Shown one piece after another: positions 29,190 through 37,560 of a DNA stretch of 64,000 bases; within the stretch, counting starts at the first letter, position 1; each line of letters opens with the position of its first letter. The notes under the pieces were generated by a model, which was not told the DNA's origin, did not search any database, and saw only the letters and a program-made list of their open reading frames with translations. The DNA is taken from contig NZ_JAUHTQ010000007.1 of assembly GCF_030418165.1 (NCBI RefSeq), forward strand, positions 62,001 to 126,000, written 5' to 3'. Both the position numbers and the translations under genes were made by a program. This stretch comes from Ureibacillus aquaedulcis (GTDB lineage Bacteria > Bacillota > Bacilli > Bacillales_A > Planococcaceae).

Positions 29190-29228
29190 ATACCTTTTCA
29201 CACCGAACTACCCCAATTTAAAAGGTAT
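29190..29228. promoter_or_regulatory. Inverted repeat upstream of the aldehyde dehydrogenase gene (proximal)
   Basis: ATACCTTTT (29190-29198) and AAAAGGTAT (29220-29228) are perfect 9-bp arms 21 nt apart. The site is 37-75 nt upstream of the start of the dehydrogenase gene. It could be a regulator site or an mRNA leader stem; no assignment is possible. Confidence 0.45.
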
Positions 29229-29236
29229 TTAGTAAT

Positions 29237-29264
29237 ATATATTCTTTTAGATTCGAGAATATAT
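29237..29264. promoter_or_regulatory. Inverted repeat upstream of the aldehyde dehydrogenase gene (distal)
   Basis: ATATATTCT (29237-29245) and AGAATATAT (29256-29264), perfect 9-bp arms with a 10-nt spacer. No T-run follows, so it is an operator candidate rather than a terminator. It lies between the dehydrogenase gene and the divergent rluF-like gene. The remaining part of this 290-bp gap shows nothing else I can name. Confidence 0.45.
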
Positions 29265-29443
29265 CTAAAATTCATGAGTTTTTGAAGAAAACTTTTCGAC
29301 AAATACGATAACCTAGTAGAAACTCAAATAAGGCTTGAAAGAGAATCCGCTAGGAATGTTTCTGCCGAATGTCGTTAACAATAGTAGAGCCAATGAAAAT
29401 AGATATTGTATACTTGACTTACTACAAAGTTATAGGAGAATTT

Positions 29444-30148
29444 ATGCGAATTAATAAATTTTTAAGTGAGACGGGTGTTACTTCCCGCCGTGGTGCGGAT
29501 AAATGGATTGAAGCAGGTCGAATTACGATTAATGGCGAGCTTGCTTCCATCGGGAGCCAAGTGAATGAAGGGGATGTGGTTTGTGTAGATGGCAAACCAG
29601 TACAAAAAGAAGAAGAGCTGGTCTATATTGCTCTAAATAAACCAGTTGGCATAACAAGTACGACGGAACAGCATGTGAAAGGGAATGTTGTTGATTTTGT
29701 TGGGCATTCCAAAAGAATCTTTCATATCGGGCGCCTCGATAAAGAGTCAGAAGGGCTGCTGCTTTTGACAAACGATGGGGATATCGTAAATGAAATCCTG
29801 CGTGCCGAAAACCACCATGAAAAAGAATACGTGGTCCAGGTGGATCGCCCAATTACGGATCAATTTTTGAAGAAAATGGCTTCGGGTGTGGAGATACTGG
29901 ATACAAAAACCCTGCCTTGCAAGGTGGAAAAAGTATCCTCCCATGTATTTAAAATTATTCTGGAGCAAGGATTGAACCGTCAAATCCGACGCATGTGTTC
30001 AGCTCTTGACTACTCTGTAAAAAGATTGCAGCGCATTCGAATTATGAATATCCACCTTGGGAATCTAAAAGTAGGTCAGTGGCGAGACTTAACCGACAAA
30101 GAGAAAAAAGAATTATTTACACTATTGAATTATCAGCCAAAGAACTGA
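29444..30148 (+). CDS. RluF/RsuA-family pseudouridine synthase
   Basis: A 234-residue enzyme that isomerises uridine to pseudouridine in rRNA (the RluF group also modifies tRNA-Tyr in E. coli). The N-terminal S4 domain is MRINKFLSETGVTSRRGADK, the catalytic motif is GRLDKESEGLLLLTNDGD with the essential Asp, and the C-terminal motif is LEQGLNRQIRRMCSALDYSV. The open frame begins 25 codons earlier, but the ATG at 29444 follows TAGGAG at a spacing of 5 and gives the family start. Monocistronic. Target base not predictable from sequence; RluF-like is my best match. Confidence 0.88.
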   Translation: MRINKFLSETGVTSRRGADKWIEAGRITINGELASIGSQVNEGDVVCVDGKPVQKEEELVYIALNKPVGITSTTEQHVKGNVVDFVGHSKRIFHIGRLDKESEGLLLLTNDGDIVNEILRAENHHEKEYVVQVDRPITDQFLKKMASGVEILDTKTLPCKVEKVSSHVFKIILEQGLNRQIRRMCSALDYSVKRLQRIRIMNIHLGNLKVGQWRDLTDKEKKELFTLLNYQPKN

Positions 30149-30212
30149 TTTAAACTTAGTCCAATTCATTAATATAGTCTTACTAATAAAGATTCTAATA
30201 TAGTTTTTCTTA

Positions 30213-30357
30213 TGTGAGCGCTCTAAGCACACAAGCCGCAGAGCCACCTTGCAGTGTCTCTACTACTTGTCTTTGAGGCCAACACGAAGTTGGTCATGGG
30301 GACAATGCAACAGGACGTTGCGCTTTTGTCCCCGGCTTATGATAAGGCCCGCTCACA
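30213..30357 (+). repeat. Dispersed repeat with terminal inverted repeats, copy A (full length)
   Basis: TGTGAGCG (30213-30220) and CGCTCACA (30350-30357) are perfect 8-bp terminal inverted repeats enclosing 129 bp. The left module holds CACAAGCCGCAGAGCCA and ACTTGTCTT; the central module holds GTTGGTCATGGGGACAATGC, AACAGGACG and CCCCGGCTTATGATAAGGCC. The left module recurs at 49172-49253 and the central module at 18087-18162, both on the other strand. It occupies the middle of the 380-bp gap after the rluF-like gene. Confidence 0.75.
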
Positions 30358-30497
30358 AAAGCATTTGTTTCTAGAAGGTTCCTTATAGAGTGCGCAGCTT
30401 ATATAGTAGGCTGCGGGTTCTATAACTGAATAACTTTCTGGATATAACTGAAGAAAGTTCTTCATTGTTCATTATCTACAATCTAAAAGGTAAGCAC

Positions 30498-30530
30498 AAA
30501 AAAGGAAGCCATTATAGCTTCCCTTTTTTT
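30498..30530 (-). terminator. Terminator at the end of the liv operon
   Basis: AAGGGAAGC and GCTTCCTT around a 7-nt loop with T-runs on both strands; it touches the livF stop codon and probably stops transcripts from both sides. Confidence 0.85.
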
Positions 30531-31236
30531 ATAAGCCTCCGAGGTAGGCTGCTTTCACTTGTTCACTTTCCTGCAGTTCTTTCGCTGTACCGGAAAGTAC
30601 AATCTTGCCGGTTTCGATTACATAAGCACGATTCGCGATCGACAGTGCCATATTGGCATTCTGCTCGACAAGCAACACGGTCGTTCCTTGTTCATTTACC
30701 ATTTTTATAATCTCAAAGATTTTCTTTACGATTAATGGAGCCAACCCCATGGATGGTTCGTCCAATAATAGCAGCTTGGGTTTTGCCATAAGCGCGCGAC
30801 CCATCGCCAACATTTGCTGCTCCCCGCCTGACAATGTTCCTGATGGCTGTTTACGTCGTTCCCCTAATATCGGGAACAACTCATAGACATTTGCCATATC
30901 CTTTTTGATTCCCTCGCGATCATTACGTAAATACGCCCCTAGTTCCAGGTTTTCCTCAACAGACATAGTCGAAAATACGCGTCTACCTTCTGGTACGTGC
31001 GAAATACCATTTTTCACGATCGCCTGTGCAGGTTTTCCGCCAATTTGTTGTGATTGATACAAAACGACACCTTTTTTAGGCTTTAATAAACCGGATAATG
31101 TTTTTAAAAGTGTTGATTTCCCAGCTCCATTTGCCCCGATTAATGTAACAATTTCACCTTCATTCACTTCCAGGGAGACATCTTTTAATGCATGAATGTT
31201 TCCGTAAAATACATCGATGTTATCTACTTTTAGCAT
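30529..31236 (-). CDS. livF: Branched-chain amino-acid ABC transporter, ATPase LivF
   Basis: A 235-residue ABC ATPase. Walker A is LIGANGAGKSTLL, the ABC signature is LSGGEQQMLAMGRALM, and Walker B is PKLLLLDEPSMGLAP. The LivF-type C-terminus VYVIETGKIVLSGTAKEL is present (here AYVIETGKIV). Paired with LivG it powers import of Leu, Ile and Val. Its start overlaps the livG stop by 1 nt (TAATG). Last gene of the livKHMGF unit. Confidence 0.95.
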   Translation of the reverse strand: MLKVDNIDVFYGNIHALKDVSLEVNEGEIVTLIGANGAGKSTLLKTLSGLLKPKKGVVLYQSQQIGGKPAQAIVKNGISHVPEGRRVFSTMSVEENLELGAYLRNDREGIKKDMANVYELFPILGERRKQPSGTLSGGEQQMLAMGRALMAKPKLLLLDEPSMGLAPLIVKKIFEIIKMVNEQGTTVLLVEQNANMALSIANRAYVIETGKIVLSGTAKELQESEQVKAAYLGGL

Positions 31237-32015
31237 TAATCAACAACCTCCTCACCAAGGTAGGCTTCAATTACCTTTGGATTGTTTCGAATTTCTTCCG
31301 GCGTCCCATCAGCAATTAATTGGCCGTGGTCGAGTACATAGATACGTTCACAGATTCCCATAACCAGATGCATATCATGCTCGATCAATAAAATCGTTAA
31401 ATTAAATTCCTTACGAATAAAGGCAATTAACTCCATTAAATCATGTGTCTCTTGTGGATTCATACCAGCAGCAGGTTCATCAAGCAACAATAACTGTGGT
31501 TTCGCTGCAAGAGCACGTGCAATTTCCAAGCGTCTTTGCATCCCGTATGGTAGATTTTTTGCTAATTCATCTTTATAAACATCTAGTCCAAAGATCTTTA
31601 AGAATTCTATTGATTCCTGTTCCATTTTGGCTTCACCGCTAAAATGACTTGGCAATCTGAAAATGGAGGAAATAATCGAATGTTTTGCGATATTGTGGTT
31701 GGCTACCTTAACATTATCCAATACCGATAGATCCTTGAATAAACGAATATTCTGGAATGTACGACTCATTCCAAGCTTTGTCACTTGATACGGCTTTAGA
31801 CCTTTCAAATTTTTGCCATCGAAGGTAATTGTCCCAAAAGTTGGTTGGTAAACACCCGTCAACATATTGAATGTTGTTGTCTTACCCGCTCCGTTTGGAC
31901 CGATTAACCCTACTAGTTCCCCTTGATTCAAGAACATGTTTACATTTTGAACCGCTTTTAAGCCCCCGAACTGGATGCCGACATTTTCTACATTAATAAG
32001 AAGGTTACCTGTCAT
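31236..32015 (-). CDS. livG: Branched-chain amino-acid ABC transporter, ATPase LivG
   Basis: A 259-residue ABC ATPase. Walker A LIGPNGAGKTTTFN is followed by the LivG-type MLTGVYQPTFGTITFDGKNL; a degenerate signature LPYGMQRRLEIARAL and Walker B QLLLLDEPAAGMNPQE are as in LivG. The C-terminal VLDHGQLIADGTPEEIRNNP segment is typical. Overlaps livM by 4 nt. Confidence 0.95.
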   Translation of the reverse strand: MTGNLLINVENVGIQFGGLKAVQNVNMFLNQGELVGLIGPNGAGKTTTFNMLTGVYQPTFGTITFDGKNLKGLKPYQVTKLGMSRTFQNIRLFKDLSVLDNVKVANHNIAKHSIISSIFRLPSHFSGEAKMEQESIEFLKIFGLDVYKDELAKNLPYGMQRRLEIARALAAKPQLLLLDEPAAGMNPQETHDLMELIAFIRKEFNLTILLIEHDMHLVMGICERIYVLDHGQLIADGTPEEIRNNPKVIEAYLGEEVVD

Positions 32016-32950
32016 TTTTGACTACCTCCTTTTTTTCCAAATTTAAATAATGACGTAATTTCCTTTGTGCCCATTAAACCTGATGGACGATAAAGCATCA
32101 CGATGATTAATACCAGTGAGTAGATAATCATACGAGTTTCAGGATACTCTGCCAGATAGGAAGAGACAATCGTTAAAAAGATTGCGGCAATAGCAGCTCC
32201 CGAAAGGCTTCCTAAACCACCTAGAACAACATAGATTAAAATATCAAAAGACTTCAAGAAGCCAAAAGTTGTCGGTTGAATAATGAAGAAGTTGTGTGCG
32301 AAAATTCCGCCCGCAAGTCCTGCAAATAATGAACCGATAGCAAAAGCTACAACTTTATAATAAGTCGTATTAATACCCATCGCATCAGACGCGATTTCAT
32401 CTTCACGTATGGAAATCGCTGCACGGCCATGTCTTGAATTTGTAAAATTGGCGATTACAAGGATTGTTATCACAACACTTACGAATGCATAAGTCCATGT
32501 CGTCATATTGGTGATGACCATACCCGCTGCTCCACCAACATAATCTACATTTAGGAAGATTATACGGATGATCTCAGCAAACCCAAGAGTTGCAATCGCT
32601 AGGTAGTCCCCTTTAAGACGTAATGTCGGAATTCCTACCAGTAAACCAGCTAAAGCTGCTACCCCTGCGCCTATTAATAATCCAACAGGAAGCGGCAAAC
32701 CTAATTTCATAGTCGCAATTGCACTGAAATAGGCACCAACTGCCATAAAACCAGCATGTCCTATCGAGAATTGCCCCGTAATTCCGATAATTATATGTAA
32801 ACTGACAGCAAGCATAATGTTAATACACATTTGCACCAAAATATTTTGATAATATAAATCTAGTATTCCAACTGAAATTAACCCTTGAACAACCGCATAG
32901 ATTACTAGCGCTAAAACAGAAAATACCCAAAAGGCTTTAGACTTTTTCAT
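32012..32950 (-). CDS. livM: Branched-chain amino-acid ABC transporter, permease LivM
   Basis: A 312-residue membrane permease with about eight to ten hydrophobic segments. The family blocks GITGQFSIGHAGFMAVGAYF, LKGDYLAIATLGFAEIIRI (cytoplasmic coupling region) and ISIREDEIASDAMGIN are clear. The C-terminus (GTKEITSLFKFGKKGGSQK) is basic and cytoplasmic. It forms the channel with LivH. 12-bp gap to livH. Confidence 0.94.
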   Translation of the reverse strand: MKKSKAFWVFSVLALVIYAVVQGLISVGILDLYYQNILVQMCINIMLAVSLHIIIGITGQFSIGHAGFMAVGAYFSAIATMKLGLPLPVGLLIGAGVAALAGLLVGIPTLRLKGDYLAIATLGFAEIIRIIFLNVDYVGGAAGMVITNMTTWTYAFVSVVITILVIANFTNSRHGRAAISIREDEIASDAMGINTTYYKVVAFAIGSLFAGLAGGIFAHNFFIIQPTTFGFLKSFDILIYVVLGGLGSLSGAAIAAIFLTIVSSYLAEYPETRMIIYSLVLIIVMLYRPSGLMGTKEITSLFKFGKKGGSQK

Positions 32951-32962
32951 TTATCACCTCAC

Positions 32963-33838
32963 CTACACTTTCTCTCGAGTATTTTTCCCGAATATACCCG
33001 ATGGTTTCAAGATTAAGATTAAAATTAAAATAACGAATGCAGCAGCATCTCTCCATAAAGAGAAACCTAGTGCACTTACAACGGTTTCAACGACACCTAA
33101 TGATAGGCCTCCAACCATCGCTCCCGGAATACTGCCAATACCGCCAAACACCGCTGCGATAAATGCCTTTAACCCAGGTAGAACCCCCATTAATGGTTCT
33201 ATTCTCGTATAATAAACACCGAAGATTACACCGGCAGCTCCTGCCAAGGCAGAACCAATTGCAAATGTTGCAGAAATGGTATTATCTACATTGATCCCCA
33301 TTAAACGGGCTGCATCCGGATCAAGTGATACTGCACGCATCGCTTTTCCGATTTTTGTTTTATGAACAATAAATTGCAAAAGAATCATCAGAACAATCGT
33401 TACAGCTAAAATTAAAATCGATATCGAGCTAATATTGACACCCAAAATGTTGATTGATGTTTCTGGTAGAACTTCAGGATATGCTTCGGGTGAAGCACCT
33501 CGGAAGTAGATCACTACATTTTCGATTAATAATGAAACCCCAATCGCAGTAATCAGAGCTGCGATACGTGTTGCATTTCGCAATCTTTTATAAGCCACAC
33601 GTTCAATTACTACTCCAATAATGGCACAAAGCGCCATGGCAATAATAAGTGCCGGGAAGAATCCAATTTCCCATCTTGCAATCGCGTAAAACCCAATAAA
33701 TGCTCCTAACATAAATACGTCACCATGGGCAAAGTTAATCAACTTAATGATTCCGTATACCATTGTATATCCCAATGCAATTAATGCGTAGATACTTCCA
33801 AGAGATATACCGTTGACTAGTTGTTGTATCCATTCCAT
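32963..33838 (-). CDS. livH: Branched-chain amino-acid ABC transporter, permease LivH
   Basis: A 291-residue permease partner of LivM. The N-terminus MEWIQQLVNGISLGSIYALI and the motif GYTMVYGIIKLINFAHGDVF are hallmarks of LivH. The coupling loop includes GKAMRAVSLDPDAARLMGIN. About eight membrane segments. A weak terminator in the 115-bp gap after livK should make the permease genes less expressed than the binding protein. Confidence 0.94.
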   Translation of the reverse strand: MEWIQQLVNGISLGSIYALIALGYTMVYGIIKLINFAHGDVFMLGAFIGFYAIARWEIGFFPALIIAMALCAIIGVVIERVAYKRLRNATRIAALITAIGVSLLIENVVIYFRGASPEAYPEVLPETSINILGVNISSISILILAVTIVLMILLQFIVHKTKIGKAMRAVSLDPDAARLMGINVDNTISATFAIGSALAGAAGVIFGVYYTRIEPLMGVLPGLKAFIAAVFGGIGSIPGAMVGGLSLGVVETVVSALGFSLWRDAAAFVILILILILKPSGIFGKNTREKV

Positions 33839-33895
33839 GAGCTCTCACTCCTTTTCTCTTAATTTTATTAATCAAATCATTAAAATATTAAAATT

Positions 33896-33925
33896 GTAAA
33901 AAGGGAGGCTAGACTCGCCCCCCTC
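33896..33925 (-). terminator. Leaky terminator between livK and livH
   Basis: GGGGGGC and GCCTCCC (one mismatch) around a 7-nt loop, followed by TTTTTAC on the minus strand. Such partial terminators after a binding-protein gene usually set a high ratio of binding protein to permease. Confidence 0.7.
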
Positions 33926-33953
33926 ATTTGTTCAATTCGCTTAAATGATAATC

Positions 33954-35168
33954 TTATGGATTAACCTTAGAGTTGAACTCTTGAACACCGTCTACATATT
34001 CTAGAACTGTTGCGGATTTAACTGGGTTGTGTTTTTCGTCAACTGAGAATGTACCTGTAATTAAACTTAAGTTTTCTGTTTCTGCTAGAGCTTTTTGAAT
34101 TGCTTCGCCATCTGTAGAACCTGCACGTTCAATCGCATCTTTGATGAAGAATACTGTGTCATAGCCAAGTGCGTGGAAAGCATTTGGTGACTCGCTGAAT
34201 TTTGCGTTGAATGCTTCAACGAAACCTTGAATTGTTTCTTCTGGATCTTCAGAAGAATAGTGATTTGTGATGAATGTGTTATTAAGTGCTTCTGCACCTG
34301 CAAGTTCTACTAGAGTTGGAGAATCCCAACCATCAGCACCCATTAGAGGTGCTTCAATGCCTAATTCACGTGCTTGTTTTACAATTAACCCTACTTCTTC
34401 ATAGTATCCAGGAATGAAGATGAAATCTGGATTTGCTGATTTGATACGAGTTAAAGTTGATTTAAAGTCTGTATCATCCGCTACATAAGCCTCTTCAGCT
34501 ACTACCGTTCCACCATTTGCCTCAATTTGTTCTTTAAATGAAGCCGCTAATCCTTTTGCATAGTCAGAAGCATTATCTGCATAGATTGCTACATTTTTCG
34601 CTTCAAGTTCGTTTGATGCAAAGTTTGCTGCAACAATCCCTTGGAATGGATCAATGAAACAAGTACGGAATACAAAATCATTGATTGTCCCATCTTCATT
34701 TTCTGTTACGTTTGGAGCTGTTCCAGAAGCTGTAACCGTCGGGATTTTATATTGATTTGCAATTTGGGCTGTTGCAATTGCGTTACCAGATGTCGCTGGT
34801 GCGATCATCGCCGTAACTTTATCCTGGGTTGCAAGCTTGATCGCCGCATTCGTTGCTTCTGCACTTTCTGATTTATTATCAACTGGAACAAATTCGATTT
34901 GTTTTCCATCGATTCCGCCAGCAGCGTTAATTTCCTCAATAGCTAATTCTGCACCGTCTTTAATTGATGAACCGTATGATGCAACTGCACCTGAAAGTTC
35001 TAAGTTTGCACCGATTTTAATAACATCGCTGCTTTCACCGGCTGAGGAAGAACTGCCGCCAGTTGAAGACGTTCCTTCATTGGAACTACAACCTGCTAAA
35101 GCTCCTACGATTAATGATGATGCTAAAAATACTGATGCAAATCTCTTCAATGTTTTTTTCTCTGTCAT
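33954..35168 (-). CDS. livK: Branched-chain amino-acid-binding lipoprotein LivK
   Basis: A 404-residue substrate-binding lipoprotein. The signal peptide ends in the lipobox LAGC with the lipid-bearing Cys27, followed by a Ser/Gly linker. The mature part is a type I periplasmic-binding fold (IKIGANLELSGAVASYGSSI; AAGGIDGKQIEFVPVDNKSE; APATSGNAIATAQI). An in-frame start 12 codons upstream exists, but the ATG at 35168 follows GGGGGG at a spacing of 8 and gives a normal signal peptide. It is first in the operon and carries the promoter and CodY-like boxes. Leu/Ile/Val specificity is inferred from the operon. Confidence 0.93.
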   Translation of the reverse strand: MTEKKTLKRFASVFLASSLIVGALAGCSSNEGTSSTGGSSSSAGESSDVIKIGANLELSGAVASYGSSIKDGAELAIEEINAAGGIDGKQIEFVPVDNKSESAEATNAAIKLATQDKVTAMIAPATSGNAIATAQIANQYKIPTVTASGTAPNVTENEDGTINDFVFRTCFIDPFQGIVAANFASNELEAKNVAIYADNASDYAKGLAASFKEQIEANGGTVVAEEAYVADDTDFKSTLTRIKSANPDFIFIPGYYEEVGLIVKQARELGIEAPLMGADGWDSPTLVELAGAEALNNTFITNHYSSEDPEETIQGFVEAFNAKFSESPNAFHALGYDTVFFIKDAIERAGSTDGEAIQKALAETENLSLITGTFSVDEKHNPVKSATVLEYVDGVQEFNSKVNP

Positions 35169-35215
35169 TTTTGTTTCCCCCCAAAATTTGTTGCCTAGAA
35201 TCATAAGTTTTAATA

Positions 35216-35244
35216 ATTATAATATTCAGACTAATGAACATCAA
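35216..35244 (-). promoter_or_regulatory. sigma-A promoter of livKHMGF
   Basis: TTGATG (35244-35239), a 17-nt spacer and TATAAT (35221-35216) on the minus strand, 48 nt upstream of the livK start. Confidence 0.75.
35221..35235. promoter_or_regulatory. CodY-like box inside the liv promoter
   Basis: AATATTCAGACTAAT matches the CodY consensus AATTTTCWGAAAATT at 11 of 15 positions and lies in the spacer between -35 and -10. Alone it would be weak evidence; a second, better box is 20 nt upstream. Confidence 0.5.
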
Positions 35245-35255
35245 TAGGTAATCTA

Positions 35256-35270
35256 AATATTCTGAAATTA
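35256..35270. promoter_or_regulatory. CodY-like box upstream of the liv promoter
   Basis: AATATTCTGAAATTA matches the CodY consensus at 12 of 15 positions. It lies just upstream of the -35 box of a branched-chain amino-acid transporter operon, a well-known type of CodY target. Confidence 0.6.
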
Positions 35271-35431
35271 AAATCTATAAAAATAGCTCTTTTGTATTAA
35301 TTGACTTTATGATTGTAAAACATTCTCTCTATTTAGTCTAGTGTGATTTTTTAGTAAATTTAGATTTTTTATAAAAAAGTCTTAAAAGTGATTAGAAAGG
35401 TTATTGATTATTCATAGTTTTTTCAAAGAAA

Positions 35432-35467
35432 AAACTGACTTGAAATGGTATAATCTCAAGTCAGTTT
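35432..35467 (-). terminator. Terminator after the OmdA-like gene
   Basis: AAACTGACTTGA and TCAAGTCAGTTT form a 12-bp stem, followed by TTTCTTTG on the minus strand. Between this and the liv promoter (35271-35430) the DNA is AT-rich with no gene. Confidence 0.85.
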
Positions 35468-35474
35468 CACTGTT

Positions 35475-36143
35475 TTACTTTTTTTGAAGGTATAAATCGC
35501 GGTTTTTATATCCTTGGCTCAGGATGTTTTTCATTTCTTTTCGACGTTTTTCTTTTGTTGCTTCTTGTTTTGCACTATAAACATAACGGGCCCAATCTTT
35601 TCGATATCCTGGAGTCAACGATTGATAAAACGCTAAAATATCCGGAGCATCCTGTAAGTCACTCTCAATTTCAGGAATCATCCCTATATAGTCATCTACA
35701 CATTGACTGGCTTTTGCGGATTTGGTATTTTTCGATTTAGACTCTTCCTTCAGCCCTACTACAGTGAACACATCATCCAAGGCAACCATGCGAGCAAACT
35801 TAATCGTGCTTCCACTGATATAACCATCCTCTTTTGCATCTAGCCCCGCAAGTAAATCATCACGGTGAATATACGATGAATACACTTTATTTCCTTTTTT
35901 GGGGTAAGCTAAATAGATGTAGCCTTTCGTTTTCAAATAATTCCCCTCAATAATTTTTCGAATGATTGACTGCAAAGACTCCATATTCAATACAAAAGCA
36001 AAGATTAAATCATAGGATTTTGAGTCAACCAGCGAGGTATCATAATCCGTTAATTCTTCAAAATAATTCGGGCTGTCTGGAAGTTCAAGCAAGGCAACTT
36101 CTTTATATTTGTGCAATTTGAGCTTTTCTGCAATACTAGGCAA
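35475..36143 (-). CDS. Unknown protein with a YdeI/OmdA-like C-terminal helix pair
   Basis: A 222-residue soluble protein. Residues 1-130 form an alpha/beta domain (SYDLIFAFVLNMESLQSIIR; KGYIYLAYPKKGN) that I do not recognise, although its place after a kinase and the spacing of strands recall small nucleotide-binding folds. Residues about 160-222 (FYQSLTPGYRKDWARYVYSA and KQEATKEKRRKEM) resemble the C-terminal 'bacteriocin protection' helices of YdeI/OmdA proteins. It starts 13 bp after the kinase gene and is likely co-transcribed with it. Function unknown. Confidence 0.6.
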   Translation of the reverse strand: MPSIAEKLKLHKYKEVALLELPDSPNYFEELTDYDTSLVDSKSYDLIFAFVLNMESLQSIIRKIIEGNYLKTKGYIYLAYPKKGNKVYSSYIHRDDLLAGLDAKEDGYISGSTIKFARMVALDDVFTVVGLKEESKSKNTKSAKASQCVDDYIGMIPEIESDLQDAPDILAFYQSLTPGYRKDWARYVYSAKQEATKEKRRKEMKNILSQGYKNRDLYLQKK

Positions 36144-36156
36144 ATTTTTCGTCCTC

Positions 36157-37389
36157 CTATAAGCTTCTATCCCTCGATTTCACGGATGGAAATCGAACCG
36201 CTACGGTAGTTCCTTTTCCTTTTAAACTCGTATACTGAATTGATCCATTATACTTTTCTACTATATTATTACAGATCATCACACCTAAACCAGTACCTTT
36301 ACTTTTCAAGGAATAAAAAGGCTTCCCAATTAGCTCCAGTTCCTCTTCCGACATTCCGATTCCACTATCCTGCACCTTTATTTCAACATACTCTTCTTTA
36401 GTTTTTTTGGCTGTGATAATTATTTTGCCTCCAGCACTTGAAGCTTCTATCGCATTTTTCACTATGTTCACCAGTAATTGATGCAGCTCCATTTTGTTTA
36501 TTTCAATATAACTACCAGCTTCAATAGCCACTTCAATTTTATTGTTATTTAAGAGCCCATAGGATTGCAGCAATTCTGCCACACTGTTTATCGATTTCTG
36601 CAGATCTACTCGCTCTGTTTTGAGATTTTTTGTTGGTTGCGATAATGATAGTAACTCAGAAATTACCTGCTCCGCGCTATCGAGTTCTTCTATTAATAGA
36701 GGCAGACTTTGCTTCATAGAATTACTTACTGATTTATCTTGCTCATAAAGCTGTAAGTATCCCTTAACTACCGTTAAAGGATTACGGATTTCATGCGCTA
36801 CCGCAGCCGCCAGCTCTCCTGTTGTTTTCAATCGTTCTGCATGCTTTACTTGTTCATAATAAAGTTTCATTTTCGCTATACGCTCGGATGTATAGTAAAA
36901 AATGAAATATAGGAATATCTGGCTTCCGATAAAAGTGATTATATTCCCTGTAGTATCGCTTGTTACATTAGGATAAAGACTTTCTTTACCGCTGCTAATA
37001 ATGTAAGCAATTGTTCCTATTATTAGTACCTGATTTAAAATAATAGAGGTATAGAATAACTTTTTATCAAAGAATATAATGGATATAGTCGGTATAAAAT
37101 AGATCAATAAAATGGTCGACCCGGTTTCTGGATATACTAGAAATAATGTATAAAAAAGCAAAGTAGCTATGAAGACAATAAACCATCGCAGAATACCCGA
37201 TCGATATTTGGGATAGATCAGTAAGCAAGCAGCAAATAAAACTACAAACAAAATATGGAGATAGTATCCAATATGTCCTTCTCCGTGAAGTGGATTCTTA
37301 TAAAATAATCCCGAAACCATAATGACAATCAATAGATAGATAATCATGTAATATCTTTTTGCATATAATTTTGTTACAATATTTTCCAT
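36157..37389 (-). CDS. Membrane sensor histidine kinase, KinB-like (orphan)
   Basis: A 410-residue kinase with six predicted membrane segments in residues 15-180, no PAS domain, then the phosphoacceptor helix ELAAAVAHEIRNPLTVVKGY and a HATPase domain (N-box LLVNIVKNAIEASSAGG, G1 DSGIGMSEEEL, G2 GTGLGVMICNNIVEKYNGSI). This layout is like Bacillus KinB, a Spo0F kinase at the start of sporulation. No response regulator is nearby. Start uncertain: ATG 37389, or TTG 37395. The signal sensed is unknown; the phosphorelay role is inference. Confidence 0.8.
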   Translation of the reverse strand: MENIVTKLYAKRYYMIIYLLIVIMVSGLFYKNPLHGEGHIGYYLHILFVVLFAACLLIYPKYRSGILRWFIVFIATLLFYTLFLVYPETGSTILLIYFIPTISIIFFDKKLFYTSIILNQVLIIGTIAYIISSGKESLYPNVTSDTTGNIITFIGSQIFLYFIFYYTSERIAKMKLYYEQVKHAERLKTTGELAAAVAHEIRNPLTVVKGYLQLYEQDKSVSNSMKQSLPLLIEELDSAEQVISELLSLSQPTKNLKTERVDLQKSINSVAELLQSYGLLNNNKIEVAIEAGSYIEINKMELHQLLVNIVKNAIEASSAGGKIIITAKKTKEEYVEIKVQDSGIGMSEEELELIGKPFYSLKSKGTGLGVMICNNIVEKYNGSIQYTSLKGKGTTVAVRFPSVKSRDRSL

Positions 37390-37560
37390 AAGCAACCCAT
37401 TCTAACCCTTCTTTTATCCTAACTAATTAACTCTCTTATTACCCATTAATTGTACCTTTTAACAATATTTACTACAAACACCTTTTACCAATCATCATGA
37501 TGCATCTTGCTTCATATCATTAAATTCATTAGTGAAAATGATTTAGGGAGGTATGGTACG

